From Cheilinus undulatus (Eukaryota; Chordata; Actinopteri; Labriformes; Labridae): a stretch of 64,000 bases of DNA. The first letter of the stretch is position 1. Each line of letters begins with the position of its first letter. Both the position numbers and the translations under genes were made by a program. Under the pieces are notes generated by a model. It was given only the letters and a program-made list of their open reading frames with translations, did not search any database and was not told where the DNA came from. Shown piece by piece: positions 46,586-57,287 of this stretch. The stretch lies in assembly GCF_018320785.1 (NCBI RefSeq), contig NC_054882.1, forward strand, positions 28,462,719-28,526,718, given 5' to 3'.

Positions 46586-49500
46586 TCAGAAGAGAACTGC
46601 AGCCAGCCCTGCCAGAGTCCCTCCAGCACCAGCCACAGCTGCTGTGGCAGCTCCTGACAGACCAGCAGCACCTACAGCCAAACAACAGAGGAGGGATTGA
46701 TCAGCATACGGAGCTACAGGGAAGCTCTGAGAGCAAAAGACCAAACATTTATAATGCAGTATGACTGTTTGCTTTATTCATAAGAGTTATTAACATACTT
46801 TGCTTACCTCACCATTCTAAAACCATTTTAAATCAAATAATGCTTTTTTTTTTACCTGCTGCCTGCAAACCAGCCACCAAACTTCCGGCTGCCACTCCCC
46901 CTCCATTAGCGATGGCAGCTGCAGACATCATCTGGGCAGCAATAGAACCAGCAGCTATCCCAGCTGAGGTAAACCCAATGACTCCCAGCACCACAGGAGC
47001 TGCAGCCACGGCCCCTGCTACACACGGACGAGACCAGAGCAGAGAAAGACTTTGCCTCTTTATCAGTTTGTTTACATGCACAGATACATCAAGCTACAGT
47101 TAAAGCTCCATCAGGTGGTCTACAGCGCTACCCATGTATGGGCCGTGTTCGAATCCGGCCCATGGCCCTTTGCCGAATGCCTCACCACACTCTCTCCTGT
47201 TTCAAACCCTATCCACTGTACCCTCTACCCTCCTATCAATAAAGGCCAAAAAAAAAAATTAAAATTTTTTTTTTTTTTTTTAAACTCCAACAGGACAGGA
47301 CTACTGTCCTTACAGATGAGAGCAATCCATCTGGGTACCTCTCCCTGGCCTCGTCCTTTACTGGGTGAAAGCGTACCATGACAATAATTGGCGGTGAATG
47401 AAAAGGAACAGTAGAGTTTAAAGGTCAGGACACTGAACCCGATGGTCAGTGAGTTTAACATTAAAATGAAGACTTTCCTGAACAGAGTGTATGACGTCAC
47501 AGGCAGTCTCTGCTGCTCCAGTGGCTGAGTGACAGAAAGTTTGTACTGGTGACAGGAATCATAGGGAGGAAGCAGTAAATGGCGTTATGTCAGCTGAAAA
47601 GTGCTAATAAATACATCTTCATGATGCTCAAGGCTGCCAGCATAGATCCTCTGCTGATGGGACATATTCATAGAAAGCCAGTGGATTAAGCTGTGCTACA
47701 TAGTTACCACAAGCATTCAGTTTATAGTTCAGTTTATAATGAATTACTATCTAAACCCCTCTCTCTCTTCCTGTCAATTGTTTTAGCCTTGAGGAAAATA
47801 AAGACCTTAAACTTCAGCATATCCAGTACTTTTTAACAGCCTTTCCCCTCCAGCACAGGAAATTTATCCATGAATTGACAAAAGTGGTTTACTCAGTATA
47901 AACATAAGGGATGGGCAACTTTGGTTACCGAGAGGGCCACATTAATTTTGTTGCCAATACTGAACTGCCACATTGTTGAAGATTGTTGGATATTTTCAAT
48001 TTAAGCCCTGTGATTAATAATAATTTAATGGTTTTGCTTTCAGCATAATTTATTATGCCAACATTTATGTTTTTGAACTCAAGTGCAAATGGAAATAGTT
48101 AACTTAATGAGAAAAACAGAATTATGATAGTGACTTGTTATTTTCTGTGCATATTTATTTTTTTACAAGGGCATTCAGTGATAAATATAAAAAGGTTTTA
48201 TAGAAACATTTGCAAGTAATAAAATCTACTAAAAAGAAAAAAAGCAATTAAATCAAGGAAAAATATTAAATTAAAAATACATTAGAAAAAAATGAATTAA
48301 TAAATCAGTAAATTCAATTAAAAAACAAATTGAGAAGTAAATAAATTATTTTCTAATTGTTTTTTAAATGAAAAAACAAAATGAAGCATATTACAAGCTA
48401 ATCAAAAATCATTTAAAAAATAAATATAAACAAAACCAAATAAGTTATACACAGAATAAAAAAACAAAAGAAATTGATTTTTTAAAAAATTGTTTAATCA
48501 ATTAAAAAACTAAAGAGAATATGTCATATGTCAGGAGGGAAAGACTGTAAGAGAAATGTTTCTGTTTTCATGGTCGATTGTTTTTTTTTCCCTTTAAGGT
48601 TATAATTTATATTGAATTGACTTGGGGGGGCCGCACTGAGTAATGTTAAGGGCCACATGTGGTGACATACGTGGATACTGTGGAAACTAATGCAGATTAA
48701 ATGAACTTAAACTTGTTTTCAGTTTCTTTTGATCTTTTAAATTTTTATTCAAATGTGTTTATCTTATTCAAATTTAATCTATTTTCATTTTTCAATTTAT
48801 TTTGAATTATTTTAGATTTATTAATATATGATAAAATGTATGTAATATATTTTTTATATTTGTCGTATATTTATTGACTTATTTTATTTAATCTTTATGT
48901 CATGTTAATTTTAAATTACATTATTAAATAATTTTTTTGTAAATTTTAAGTTCATTTTTTTCTGTTTATTTAATTGAGTTTTTAATTTAATTATTTTTCT
49001 TCTTGAAGATTTTATTTGCTGCAAGTCTTTCTGTAAAACCTTTTGTATATTCATCACTAAATGAAATTGTGAAAAAACAATCTGGAACAGTTTGACCTTT
49101 AGACATTGGCAATAAAATTACTGTGGCTCTCTTTGTAAATAAAATGTCCCTTCCCTGATCCAGGTGCATTAGATGATATATCTATACAATTTCAGAAGGA
49201 ATAATATGTTAAAATGAATATTTAAAGTCCAGTTTTAGTTGGAATAACACAATAACTTGACTTTTCTACATACATGTAAACTTACTAAATGATTTTACTC
49301 TAATTTTTTAAGCCTTATTTAGATGCATTATATTGCCAAATTTCTATATAAAGAGTTTTAAAAGTATACAATCTCTTTTGTTCTATTAATAAGACCTAAA
49401 CACACCTGAATTTTAAAAACACACATTTCATAAGACAGACACAAAGGAAAGGAACAAATCCATTCAAAAAAAACTGTAATTCCTGCTCTTTGTCTAAATA

Positions 49501-49722
49501 CAAAACTTACTTTTGCAACTAAAACTGTTCAAGCAGAATAAGTAAAAACTGACAATAGCTCTTACCTCCTCCTCCAACAACGGCAACAACAGTCACTAAA
49601 AGATGAACAAAAAAAACCAAAGATCACTGTTTGAGACATTTGAACATTTAGGCAACAATGTCAATACTTTCAAAGAAGTCTAAGAGTATTATACAAAGGA
49701 GCAGATACTCACAGAGACCCAT
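46586..49722 (-). CDS. isg12: ISG12/IFI27-like interferon-inducible protein, gene B (four exons)
   Basis: Encodes a 95-residue, strongly hydrophobic Gly/Ala-rich protein of the Ifi-6-16 family. Relatives sit in mitochondrial or other internal membranes and modulate apoptosis and antiviral defence. Exons on the minus strand are 49722-49713 (ATG, 10 bp), 49595-49566 (30 bp), 47017-46856 (162 bp) and 46671-46586 (86 bp, stop TGA). All introns are phase 1 with GT-AG ends. The protein starts MGLLTVVAVVGGG, its core holds VVLGVIGFTSAGIAAGSIAA and SAAAIANGGGVAAGSL, and its last exon begins AAGLSGAATAA. The residues fit two or three membrane-spanning helices, with no cleavable signal peptide obvious. 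A TATA box and an ISRE lie directly upstream (49754-49801), so interferon induction is likely. Intron 2 is expanded to 2.5 kb by a SINE and an AT-rich repeat. Confidence 0.93.
47108..47282 (+). mobile_element. tRNA-derived SINE in gene B intron 2
   Basis: Box-B-like GTTCGAATCCGGC at about 47149, a body with CTCTCTCCTGTTTCAAACCC, and a 3' tail TCAATAAAGGCCAAAAAA followed by mixed A and T runs. The tail resembles tilapia ROn-type SINEs. It inserted antisense to the gene. Confidence 0.75.
47908..48665. repeat. AT-rich repeat with GGGCCACAT ends in gene B intron 2
   Basis: Begins GGATGGGCAACTTTGG followed by GAGGGCCACATTAA and ends GGGGGGCCGCACTG...AAGGGCCACATGTGG. This is the layout of a common fish non-autonomous hAT-like repeat. 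The interior is very A/T-rich and the termini are not precisely placed. Confidence 0.45.
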
Positions 49723-49753
49723 GTTTTACTCCTGAGACTTGAGCGAGGAAGGG

Positions 49754-49761
49754 TTTATATA
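49754..49761 (-). promoter_or_regulatory. TATA box of isg12 gene B
   Basis: TATATAAA on the minus strand, 32 bp upstream of the ATG, implying a short 5' UTR. Confidence 0.75.
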
Positions 49762-49787
49762 CTGAGGCAGTGTTAGGTATCATTTCA

Positions 49788-49801
49788 GGGAAAATGAAAC
49801 T
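49788..49801 (-). promoter_or_regulatory. Interferon-stimulated response element (ISRE), gene B
   Basis: The plus strand reads GGGAAAATGAAACT, the exact reverse complement of AGTTTCNNTTTCNC. It is 26 bp upstream of the TATA box, the expected place for ISGF3/IRF binding. Perfect match by inspection; binding itself is inferred. Confidence 0.85.
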
Positions 49802-49979
49802 CGGCAAAAGAGAGCATCATGAGCTTCTTAACCCAGATGTGCTCAAGTTATAAACATTTATGACGATGTCAGTCATGACTGACTGTGAGGGAGATCCACA
49901 CACACCCTCAACTATCAGATAAAAATGCCTTGTATTATTTGTTTGTTTGAATGTTCGCTGATATATATTTTTAGAAAAT

Positions 49980-50060
49980 GATACACAATTGTTTTAATGA
50001 CTAGGTTGAACTCAGAAAAATATCTGTTCAAAGTCTAGTTTAACAGCATTCCTCATGTGG
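49980..50060 (+). repeat. Short duplicated block shared with 52430-52500
   Basis: ACTAGGTTGAACTCAGAAAAA, then GTTCAAAGTCTAGTT and AGCATTCCTSATGTGGGG, occur in the same order in both places. It marks a likely unit junction of the ISG12 tandem duplication. Confidence 0.6.
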
Positions 50061-50989
50061 GGAATTTAAGGCACCAATAAATAATAACTTAAGGGACAAA
50101 AAGGACAAAATCTGCAATAGAAACGTGATAACAAACACCTCTTGTAATCTTTCACTACCACTATATGGTCACTTCTTCTGTTTACTCTTTTTTTTGTTAT
50201 TTGATTAAAACTGTTTTGTTAATTTTTATTCTTATATCTTTTTTATTTTAAACTATTTGATATATATTTATTTTTTATTTTTATTTATCTCAATATAATC
50301 ATTTTTTAGTTTTATTTGTTTAGTAAATATGAAATTAATCTATGTACTTCTTATCTTTTTTTTTGGTCATTTAATTGATATGTTTTAATTTTGATTTCAA
50401 TTTTACTCATTTTACTTTTCTATTTATTTTTTGAGTTTTTTCATTTGTTTTTCTTTTTTCTTTTTTTTCTTTTTGAGTAGATTTTTGTTGGCTGCAAGTG
50501 TTTCTTCTAGAACTTTTTTATATGCATCGGTAAAGGCCCTTGTGAAAAAACAAATATCCAAGTAAAATTACAAGTTACTGTCTGACACGTTCACTGCATC
50601 AAAAAGAAAAAGAAAAAAAAAACAGCCAAAAATTGATTTAATTCTTCGTTTTCTCATATTCTCTATTTGCACGAGTTAGAAAATAAAAGAATAAAATAAA
50701 AAATTATTTCTTTCTTTCTGCTGAGTTAGTTTAAATGATTGAATTTTCCTATAGCAATGCTGTTTTGTACCTTCTGTATTTAAAGTTATTTATTTATCCA
50801 CACAGGCTCCTTGTCAGTCAGCAGGAGAACATGTTGCATTCACACTCATATTTATCATGTTTTATTGTGGGGTTTTATTCAGATTTATTTTCATTTATGA
50901 GCCTGTACAGGACTTGGGAGAAATGGTCAAACAGAGAAAAGCAGAGCTCCAATAAAAATTCCCCACTGGTAACTTCCTGATTTTATTTT

Positions 50990-51075
50990 TTTTTTAACCT
51001 TTTTTTAACCAGGTTATTCCCATTGAGATCGAAGATTTCTTTTTCAAGGGAGACCTGGCCAAGAATGGCAGCAAT
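50990..51075 (+). repeat. Teleost interspersed-repeat end fragment
   Basis: The TTTTTTAACCAGGTTATTCC, CATTGAGATCGAAGATTTCT and CAAGGGAGACCTGGCCAAGA block is a familiar multi-copy fish sequence. Its full element was not delimited. Confidence 0.4.
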
Positions 51076-51334
51076 AGAGTTTAATAAATAGATCGATAAA
51101 GATGTTCTTTGTTTTTAATCGCTTGTGTCTAAATGCTATTTTAAAGGAGAAATGAAACACGGAAACTCTTAAGAGTTGTTAGACCAGATCAGATCCAGCT
51201 CCTCCTTCTCCCACTCCCAGCACTGGGTGTAGACATTTATCTAAACTGCACATGTTAAGCATTAATGAAGCACAAGTGAATCAAGATCTCAAGGCAAAAC
51301 CTGTTCATAATTGCCATAATCATGTCTTTGAGAA

Positions 51335-52310
51335 AAAGTAATTAATGTGTTTTAAAATGAGTCAATCTTGTAACAGGTTAAGAGAGACACAGTATGAAAT
51401 ACTTCACCGTTTGTTAACTCCTCACATACTGCACAAAATGGATCACCAGATTTCTCCCTTCTGTAACAAATGTCAAAGAGAGGTTGGCACCTATTATCAT
51501 TACCTCTGGCAATGCAAACTGATTCAGTACAATGGAGTACAATATCTCAGGAGCTTAGCAGCATCTTTAAGGTGAAACTTAAGAGAGAGCCAGGCCCCTA
51601 CATTCTTGGCCTTCCCTCTAAGAGTGTAACTTTAACATATTTAGAATTTAAACTTTGTAACAAGTTACAACAACTGCCCAGAAAATGTATTCTGATTAAC
51701 TGGATAAAAGATAAGCCCCCAACTGCCACATTGTGGTATAGGGAGATATTTAGGGTTCTCCCTCATGAAAGAATCAGTGCAGTACTGAAGGGAAATGAGA
51801 GATACTTCACAGAGATGTGGTCTCCTTTGCTCGTGTATTTGCCAGAGGAACTGACTCAGCTGGTGCTGAGGGGCCAAAGTTCTATAAAATGGCAAAACAT
51901 ATCTCCTGCAAACTCATGAGTGTCCTTAATTTATATCTTTTGTTTTACCACTTAAACACTATTTTGTTAATACACCTTGAGGTAATTAAACTGACCCTTA
52001 ATTGTTAGATTACTGAGTGACCAACAATCTTCATCCAGTCAGTGTCATCACTGGGTAAAACTAAAAGTGACTATGCAAATGGTGGGTAACAAAAGTGGGT
52101 AGTTAAGGTGGGCAGCTATGAGAGTTGTACCTATTTGGATGGCAGTATTATTTTATTTTTTTTAAATTATTATTACTTTTTTCAACCTTACCATTTGACA
52201 TTGTAATTATTATTACTATTATAATTTTGTTTAATGTAACACAAAAGATGGCAAACTGTATGTATTCTTTGTTGACCCTTTAAAAATTCAATAAAATTCT
52301 GTTAAATAAA
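51335..52310 (+). mobile_element. Tx1/L1-type LINE fragment, 3' end of ORF2
   Basis: Two overlapping frames (51345-51575, 51470-51919), joined by a frameshift, encode the C-terminal tail of an L1/Tx1-clade ORF2: RLRETQYEILHRLLTPHILH, CNKCQREVGTYYHYLWQC (a CCHC-like Cys/His cluster), and downstream KLCNKLQQLPRKCILINW. A 3' UTR with CAATAAAATTCTGTTAAAT follows to about 52310. Reverse transcriptase and endonuclease are absent: a typical 5'-truncated, dead copy. Confidence 0.82.
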
Positions 52311-52429
52311 AAGAGTCAATCCTTTAAATTGGTCTACTAATGCCTTTTCAATGATTCAGAGTGTGCAGTTTTTAAAAAGTGCTTTCACAATGTCTCTACT
52401 TATTTAAAGGTATTGATCTGTGATAAATG

Positions 52430-52505
52430 AAACTAGGTTGAACTCAGAAAAACATCAGTTCAAAGTCTAGTTAACCAGCATTCCTGATGTGGGGAGTCAC
52501 AACTA
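52430..52505 (+). repeat. Second copy of the 49980-50060 block
   Basis: Same motif order as 49980-50060, with a few substitutions. It lies 3' of gene C. Confidence 0.6.
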
Positions 52506-52714
52506 AAATAAGACAACGCGAGAAAAGACTAAACACGGGACTACAAAAGAGCTGCTGAAAAAGTTTGGCTCTGGCACTCCTTCAAGCCTGCAGGAAAAAC
52601 TTAACTCTTTGTTTCTTCAATGTTTCTTCAAAGAAAAGTAGGTTTTGTCCCTGGTACATCACACGGTATTTTTATTACAACATGCTGACCCTTCGTTCAC
52701 TATGAAGACTAAAT

Positions 52715-53012
52715 AACTGGGCAGAAACTCTAACTCAGTGGATAACGTCACTCATGGTGCAAATGTGTCCAACAACACTGTTTAGGATCTGAGGTGGAAT
52801 CATTCTCTCATTATGTGCTGTGTGTAGTCAACACAGGTGGAAAAGGTACACAAGTACTGTACTCAGGTAAAAGTAAATGTACTCTGGTTTAAACTCACTT
52901 AAGTACTAGTAAAGGGTTCTGGTTTTAAAATGTACTCAGAAAAGTACAAGATAAAAACTAGTCAATTACAGTAATGAGTAAATGTAATTAGATCATTTCC
53001 ACCCCTGCTACT
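52715..53012 (+). repeat. ISG12-flank block with AGTAC MITE, copy C
   Basis: Colinear with 44745-45075. The MITE runs from AGGTGGAAAAGGTAC (about 52833) to ATTTCCACCCCTGC (about 53007), with ACTCTGGTTTAAAC shared internally. Confidence 0.65.
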
Positions 53013-53979
53013 GTGTTTATAACATGTAAACATGCCACACATTGTCATTAGGGATTTAAAAAGATTCAAAAATCTTTTTAATGACAACCAGTAATTTTGG
53101 TTTTCTCAAGGTCCCAGCTTAGATTTCGGCTTATCACAAAATGACAATTTTATTTTAACAAGCTGTTAATAAAGAAAAGCAAAATCCTGGTCAGTGTGAA
53201 GGGCCAGGCTGTGGCCTGCCGTGCTGCCTTTATCCACACTAATGGGTTAAATTAAGCCTGTTGTGCTTGTTTTGGCTTTTGCAGTTAAGAGATAAACAGC
53301 AGAAGTGCAGACCTAGAGCAACCGGATATGACCTGTAGTCACCAGAGGGGAGAATGAGTCATAAAAAGTAGCTGTATATCCTACTTAGAGATTCTGTACT
53401 AACAAGCTTTTCTTTGAGTCTGTTTTTATTTATTGAGGAATAATTTACTCTTGAAATAGCTCATGGAATACTGCATCTTTGGCAGCCAAGCCTCCTCAGT
53501 TCAATGTCCTTCATGTTGTGTTGGTAAAACATGAATTCTCCTCCTAACTGGTTCATGATCTTAACAAAGCCTGAGTTAAAAAAAAACAGACAGACTACAG
53601 GGAAATACATCACCAAGTAACAGACTTTTATTCAGCACTCATGGTTCTCATACAAAGATTAATTTGATTTTTTTTTAATTGTCCTGTAGCGAGGGAAACA
53701 TTTCACATCACACTTCTTTTGGCTGGTAAAATGAATTAAAGCAGATTTAGCAGCACTGCCAGCAGGTAAAACATCACCTGTGTTACAGCATTTCTAAACA
53801 AGAACAGCTGACTGAAAGACAGTCAATCCTTTGCTGGTTTAGCATGCAGCACAAAGTGTTTTGCTGTCTAACATTAGAAAAGGACTGTTTGGTTGTTAAG
53901 TGAACTTCATTTGAATAGAATAAAAGTATAATGAAATAAAGTAGAAGCGCTGCAGATGAGTCTTGTAGCTTTCATATTC

Positions 53980-55184
53980 TCAGAAGATGGAGCTTGCCAG
54001 CCAGCCCAAGGCTCCTCCAACGCTGGCCACAGCTGCAGAGGCAGCTCCGGACAGGCCGGCTGCTCCTAAAAAGAGATTACACAGGCTTTTATGAAGTTAC
54101 TTAACACTTATAGCACCACGTCAGCCAAACTTGTGACACTGCGTAATCACACTCTAATCACATAAATGATCCATGACAAGCTTTCCAGTAAGGCCGGGAA
54201 AATGTTTAAAAGTCACCAAGCTTTTAGAAAGGACACAATCTCTTTTATTGTAATAATCATGATTGCACCTATTTTATAAGACAGAGATGTGGAACAGGAA
54301 TGTCTCAGTTGCACAAACATATTGGCAATTTTTCAGAATCAAAATATTGCCATGGCCTTTGAATGTTTTAAAGTTTCAGGCATCCCAACATCTATCTAAA
54401 CTGCACATTTTGGTGCTGGAATCATTTTAAAACAGCAAATATAATAAATGGTTTATGGTTTTACTTTCTCTATGTATATCAGGGTTAGAGAGAGAACAAT
54501 TATGTTCTTTTCATTCAACCTGATCACCTTTCTTCACTTCCTCTGACAGTTAAAGGCATTTAACACTACCTAAAAAGACTTATGTAGAAGCAGGTGGACT
54601 CCTTGTTTGTGTCCAAGAGGCTTTTTTGTAGGGGAGTCATGGTACATAAGCAGATGAAAGATCATAAGCCTTCATGTAATGGTGGAAATTTTAAATTAAT
54701 AAAGAACTAACAATAATTTATTGAAACATTACATCACCTGTTGACTGCAGAACAGCCACCACACCTCCTGCTGCCACACCTCCTCCGTTAGCAACAGCAG
54801 CAGCTGACATCATTTTAGCCCCCAGTGAACCTGCAGCAATCCCAGCTGATGTGAACCCTGCTGCTCCCAGAACAGCAGGAGCTGCAAACACAGCAGCAGC
54901 TGCACAACAATAAGACCCCAGGAGAGCAAATATTTAACTACAATGTCATCTAGTCAGTGCACGTTATTATAGCTCATGCTTGGTAGAACTGGTTCGAAAT
55001 TGGGGGGAAAATGAGGGGAAACAGAACTCTAAATGTCTTACCTCCTCCTGCTATAGCAGCCCCAGCTGTAACTGAAACACAAGATGAAAAGTCAAATCAA
55101 CAGTTTCTATCTCTAAAATGACTGCAACTATACAACATTTAAAAAGAAAAATAGATATTTTCAGAGATACTCACACGGGTCCAT
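53980..55184 (-). CDS. isg12: ISG12/IFI27-like interferon-inducible protein, gene C (four exons)
   Basis: Compact intact paralogue of gene B. Minus-strand exons are 55184-55175 (10 bp), 55071-55042 (30 bp), 54899-54738 (162 bp) and 54065-53980 (86 bp, stop TGA). Exon lengths and phase-1 introns are identical to gene B, giving 95 residues. The protein begins MDPFTAGAAIAGG. The core has PAVLGAAGFTSAGIAAGS and SAAAVANGGGVAAGG, and the end is GALGWLASSIF. The family acts in internal membranes, with reported links to apoptosis and antiviral defence. A TATAAAA lies 39 bp upstream of the ATG, with an imperfect ISRE beyond. AATAAA on the minus strand at 53633-53628 is a candidate poly(A) signal. Confidence 0.94.
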
Positions 55185-55222
55185 GTCTTTTCTTCTCTGG
55201 TTGGGTTTATCACTGGGAAGGC

Positions 55223-55229
55223 TTTTATA
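55223..55229 (-). promoter_or_regulatory. TATA box of isg12 gene C
   Basis: TATAAAA on the minus strand, 39 bp upstream of the ATG, placed as in gene B. Confidence 0.75.
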
Positions 55230-55251
55230 CAGTGTTGGTATCATTTCAGCA

Positions 55252-55262
55252 GAAATGAAACC
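55252..55262 (-). promoter_or_regulatory. Imperfect ISRE/IRF site, gene C
   Basis: The plus strand reads GAAATGAAACC: two GAAA half-sites with one spacer base instead of the two of a canonical ISRE. Its position relative to the TATA box and its flanks (GGTATCATTTCAG) match the perfect site of gene B, so it is a homologous but altered site. Confidence 0.6.
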
Positions 55263-55899
55263 AGGCTACGTGACTAGAGAGGGCGACATTGAGCCCTGTT
55301 TCCTACAGCCGTCCACACACTGAAGGGTTTTTAAATATGACCACAGATATCAGGACAATTTCAAACGATTTTTCACCTTTAATCGTCTGAACGCACACAC
55401 TAGACAACTCAGCCAGACTGTCAGGTCACTGACACAGCTGCCGACCTGCCTACGACCCCGTGTGATCACGTGACTTCAGTAACGAAACAAACAAACAAAC
55501 ACGGATGTCTGCGATACCCTCTTGCTGTCCCTCCACAACAGGCTGCTGTTTCATATAGTTTTTTGCAGCAGAGATTATACTCTAAACATCATGCAGACAT
55601 GAAAGCATCACTTTTTTGTAGAATGGTTTGCAAAAACGATAACTTTTCTTATTTTTGTAAATGTTTTTTCTTATGTGAAATTAGAACGACCTTTAAAACA
55701 AAAAATCACATTGCATCAGCAATATGAGTCGAAACAATAGATGCTTTCCCCCCAAAACTGTTCAGCCCTAGTTTTAATGATTATTTCTTTAAGGCTTTAG
55801 GTTAAATAAATGAGTACATTTTCAGTCCAGTATTGGATTGGTTATTGAATTGTTCATTGCTTGTGTTTGCTGTAAAAACACATAAAATGAGGAACTTGA

Positions 55900-56751
55900 A
55901 AAAAAAAGTATGTCGAATCGCAAATGCAATATTTATCTTAATTTCCTAAATTCAGATAAAATATCAAAATTATGAGAAAAAATTATCAGATAATTAGTCA
56001 TAATAAGAGAAGTCAAAATTATGAGTCATAATAATCTGCTAAAAGGACACAATTTTAAGATAAAAAAGCTATAATTTCAAGATAAACAGACAAAATTATA
56101 AGTTAAAAGTGCAAAAATATGAGAAAGTAAAGCAAAATTATGAGATAAAGGCCATACGTTTGAGACAGCAAGTTATAAGTAGGAGATAAAATTCTAAATT
56201 CTTAGAATAAGTCAAAATTATCACAAAGTCATCATTGAGATAGTGAGTCATACTAAGTTAGAGTAAATTAAATAGTAAAAACAAAATGTCAGTTAAAAGG
56301 TCAACAATGTGAGATAAAATATCAAAAATGACATGATAGTGAGTCATTACATGAGATAATAAGTCTAAATTACAAGATAGTAAGTCATAATTAATTACAG
56401 GAATAATTAATAAAAAGTTAAAAGTATGGAAAAAAAATATTCCAATTATCAGAATAAATGAAATTATCAGAAAGTGATTCATGAGTTAAAAGTCAAACTT
56501 ATTAGATGGGCATAAACAAGAAAGAAATAAATTATGATTTTTTGTTTTATCTCTGATTTTTCTCATTATTATAAGTCAGTATCTTCTAAGTTTGAAATTT
56601 ATGTCATAAAGGACTTCTTTTTATTTCTGAATGAGGATTTTTATCTCATCACAGAATCCTTATCTCAGAATTATACTGTTATATGAAAATGCTGTCTTTT
56701 AATGTCATAATTATGACATTTTGTCCCATAATTGACTTTCGATCCAGTTAT
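55900..56751 (+). repeat. Degenerate TCATAATTATGA-type array, left part
   Basis: Long run of imperfect units such as AAAATTATGAGATAA and GTCATAATTA, drifting in phase and unit length. It continues at 62164-62930 beyond the retrotransposon, so the element inserted into a pre-existing array. Open frames here are low-complexity. Confidence 0.75.
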
Positions 56752-57270
56752 TGTGGTGTTTTTTGGTCGTTGTATTATCTTATTTTGGTTTGCTTCCGGT
56801 TCCAGAGGCTGTTTCTGGCTGCTAACTTTCTTTGCTTTCCCTGAGGCATTCACCCCTCCCCCCCTGGTGCTGTGGAGAGCGCACACCTGCAGCGAATCAC
56901 TCATTGAGGATCACTATTTAGGACCTGCTGCAACTCTCTTCAGCGCCTGAGTCTCGCCAACCTTACCTTACGGTAAACGTCAGCTCCAGGCTCCTTCTCT
57001 CGAGATCTCCCAGAGAAGTTTCCAGTGCTCTTTGTGAAGAACCTTTTGAGTAATTTCCAGTGCTTGTATTTTGATTCTTGTTGTTAACGTGCCTCTCCCT
57101 CTTCTTTCCAGTGCCTCCTGCCCTGATCACCGCAGCCAGCTCCAGCACACTCTCACTATCCCTTGGACTCCTGAGATCCCCCCTCCCTTGTCACTTACCT
57201 GCACAATAAATCTGTTAAATCTGCTCCATCGTCTCCGCATCCTGAGTCCTACCATTACACCCACACAACA
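56752..57270 (+). repeat. 5' LTR of the Ty3/gypsy element
   Basis: 519 bp. AATAAA at 57205-57210 is a candidate polyadenylation signal. It differs from the 3' LTR only at 56804 (A against G) and 56944 (C against T), both in CpG contexts. Confidence 0.93.
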
Positions 57271-57287
57271 GAAGACTCAGGCCAGAA

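Noticed and set aside
47140-47165. Second tRNA-like box B
   Set aside because: Also a SINE head, with the body and an AATAAAGGC tail following.
55900-56700. Possible CRISPR-like periodic repeats
   Set aside because: Units vary in length and sequence and have no unique spacers. This is a degenerate AT-rich array in a vertebrate genome.
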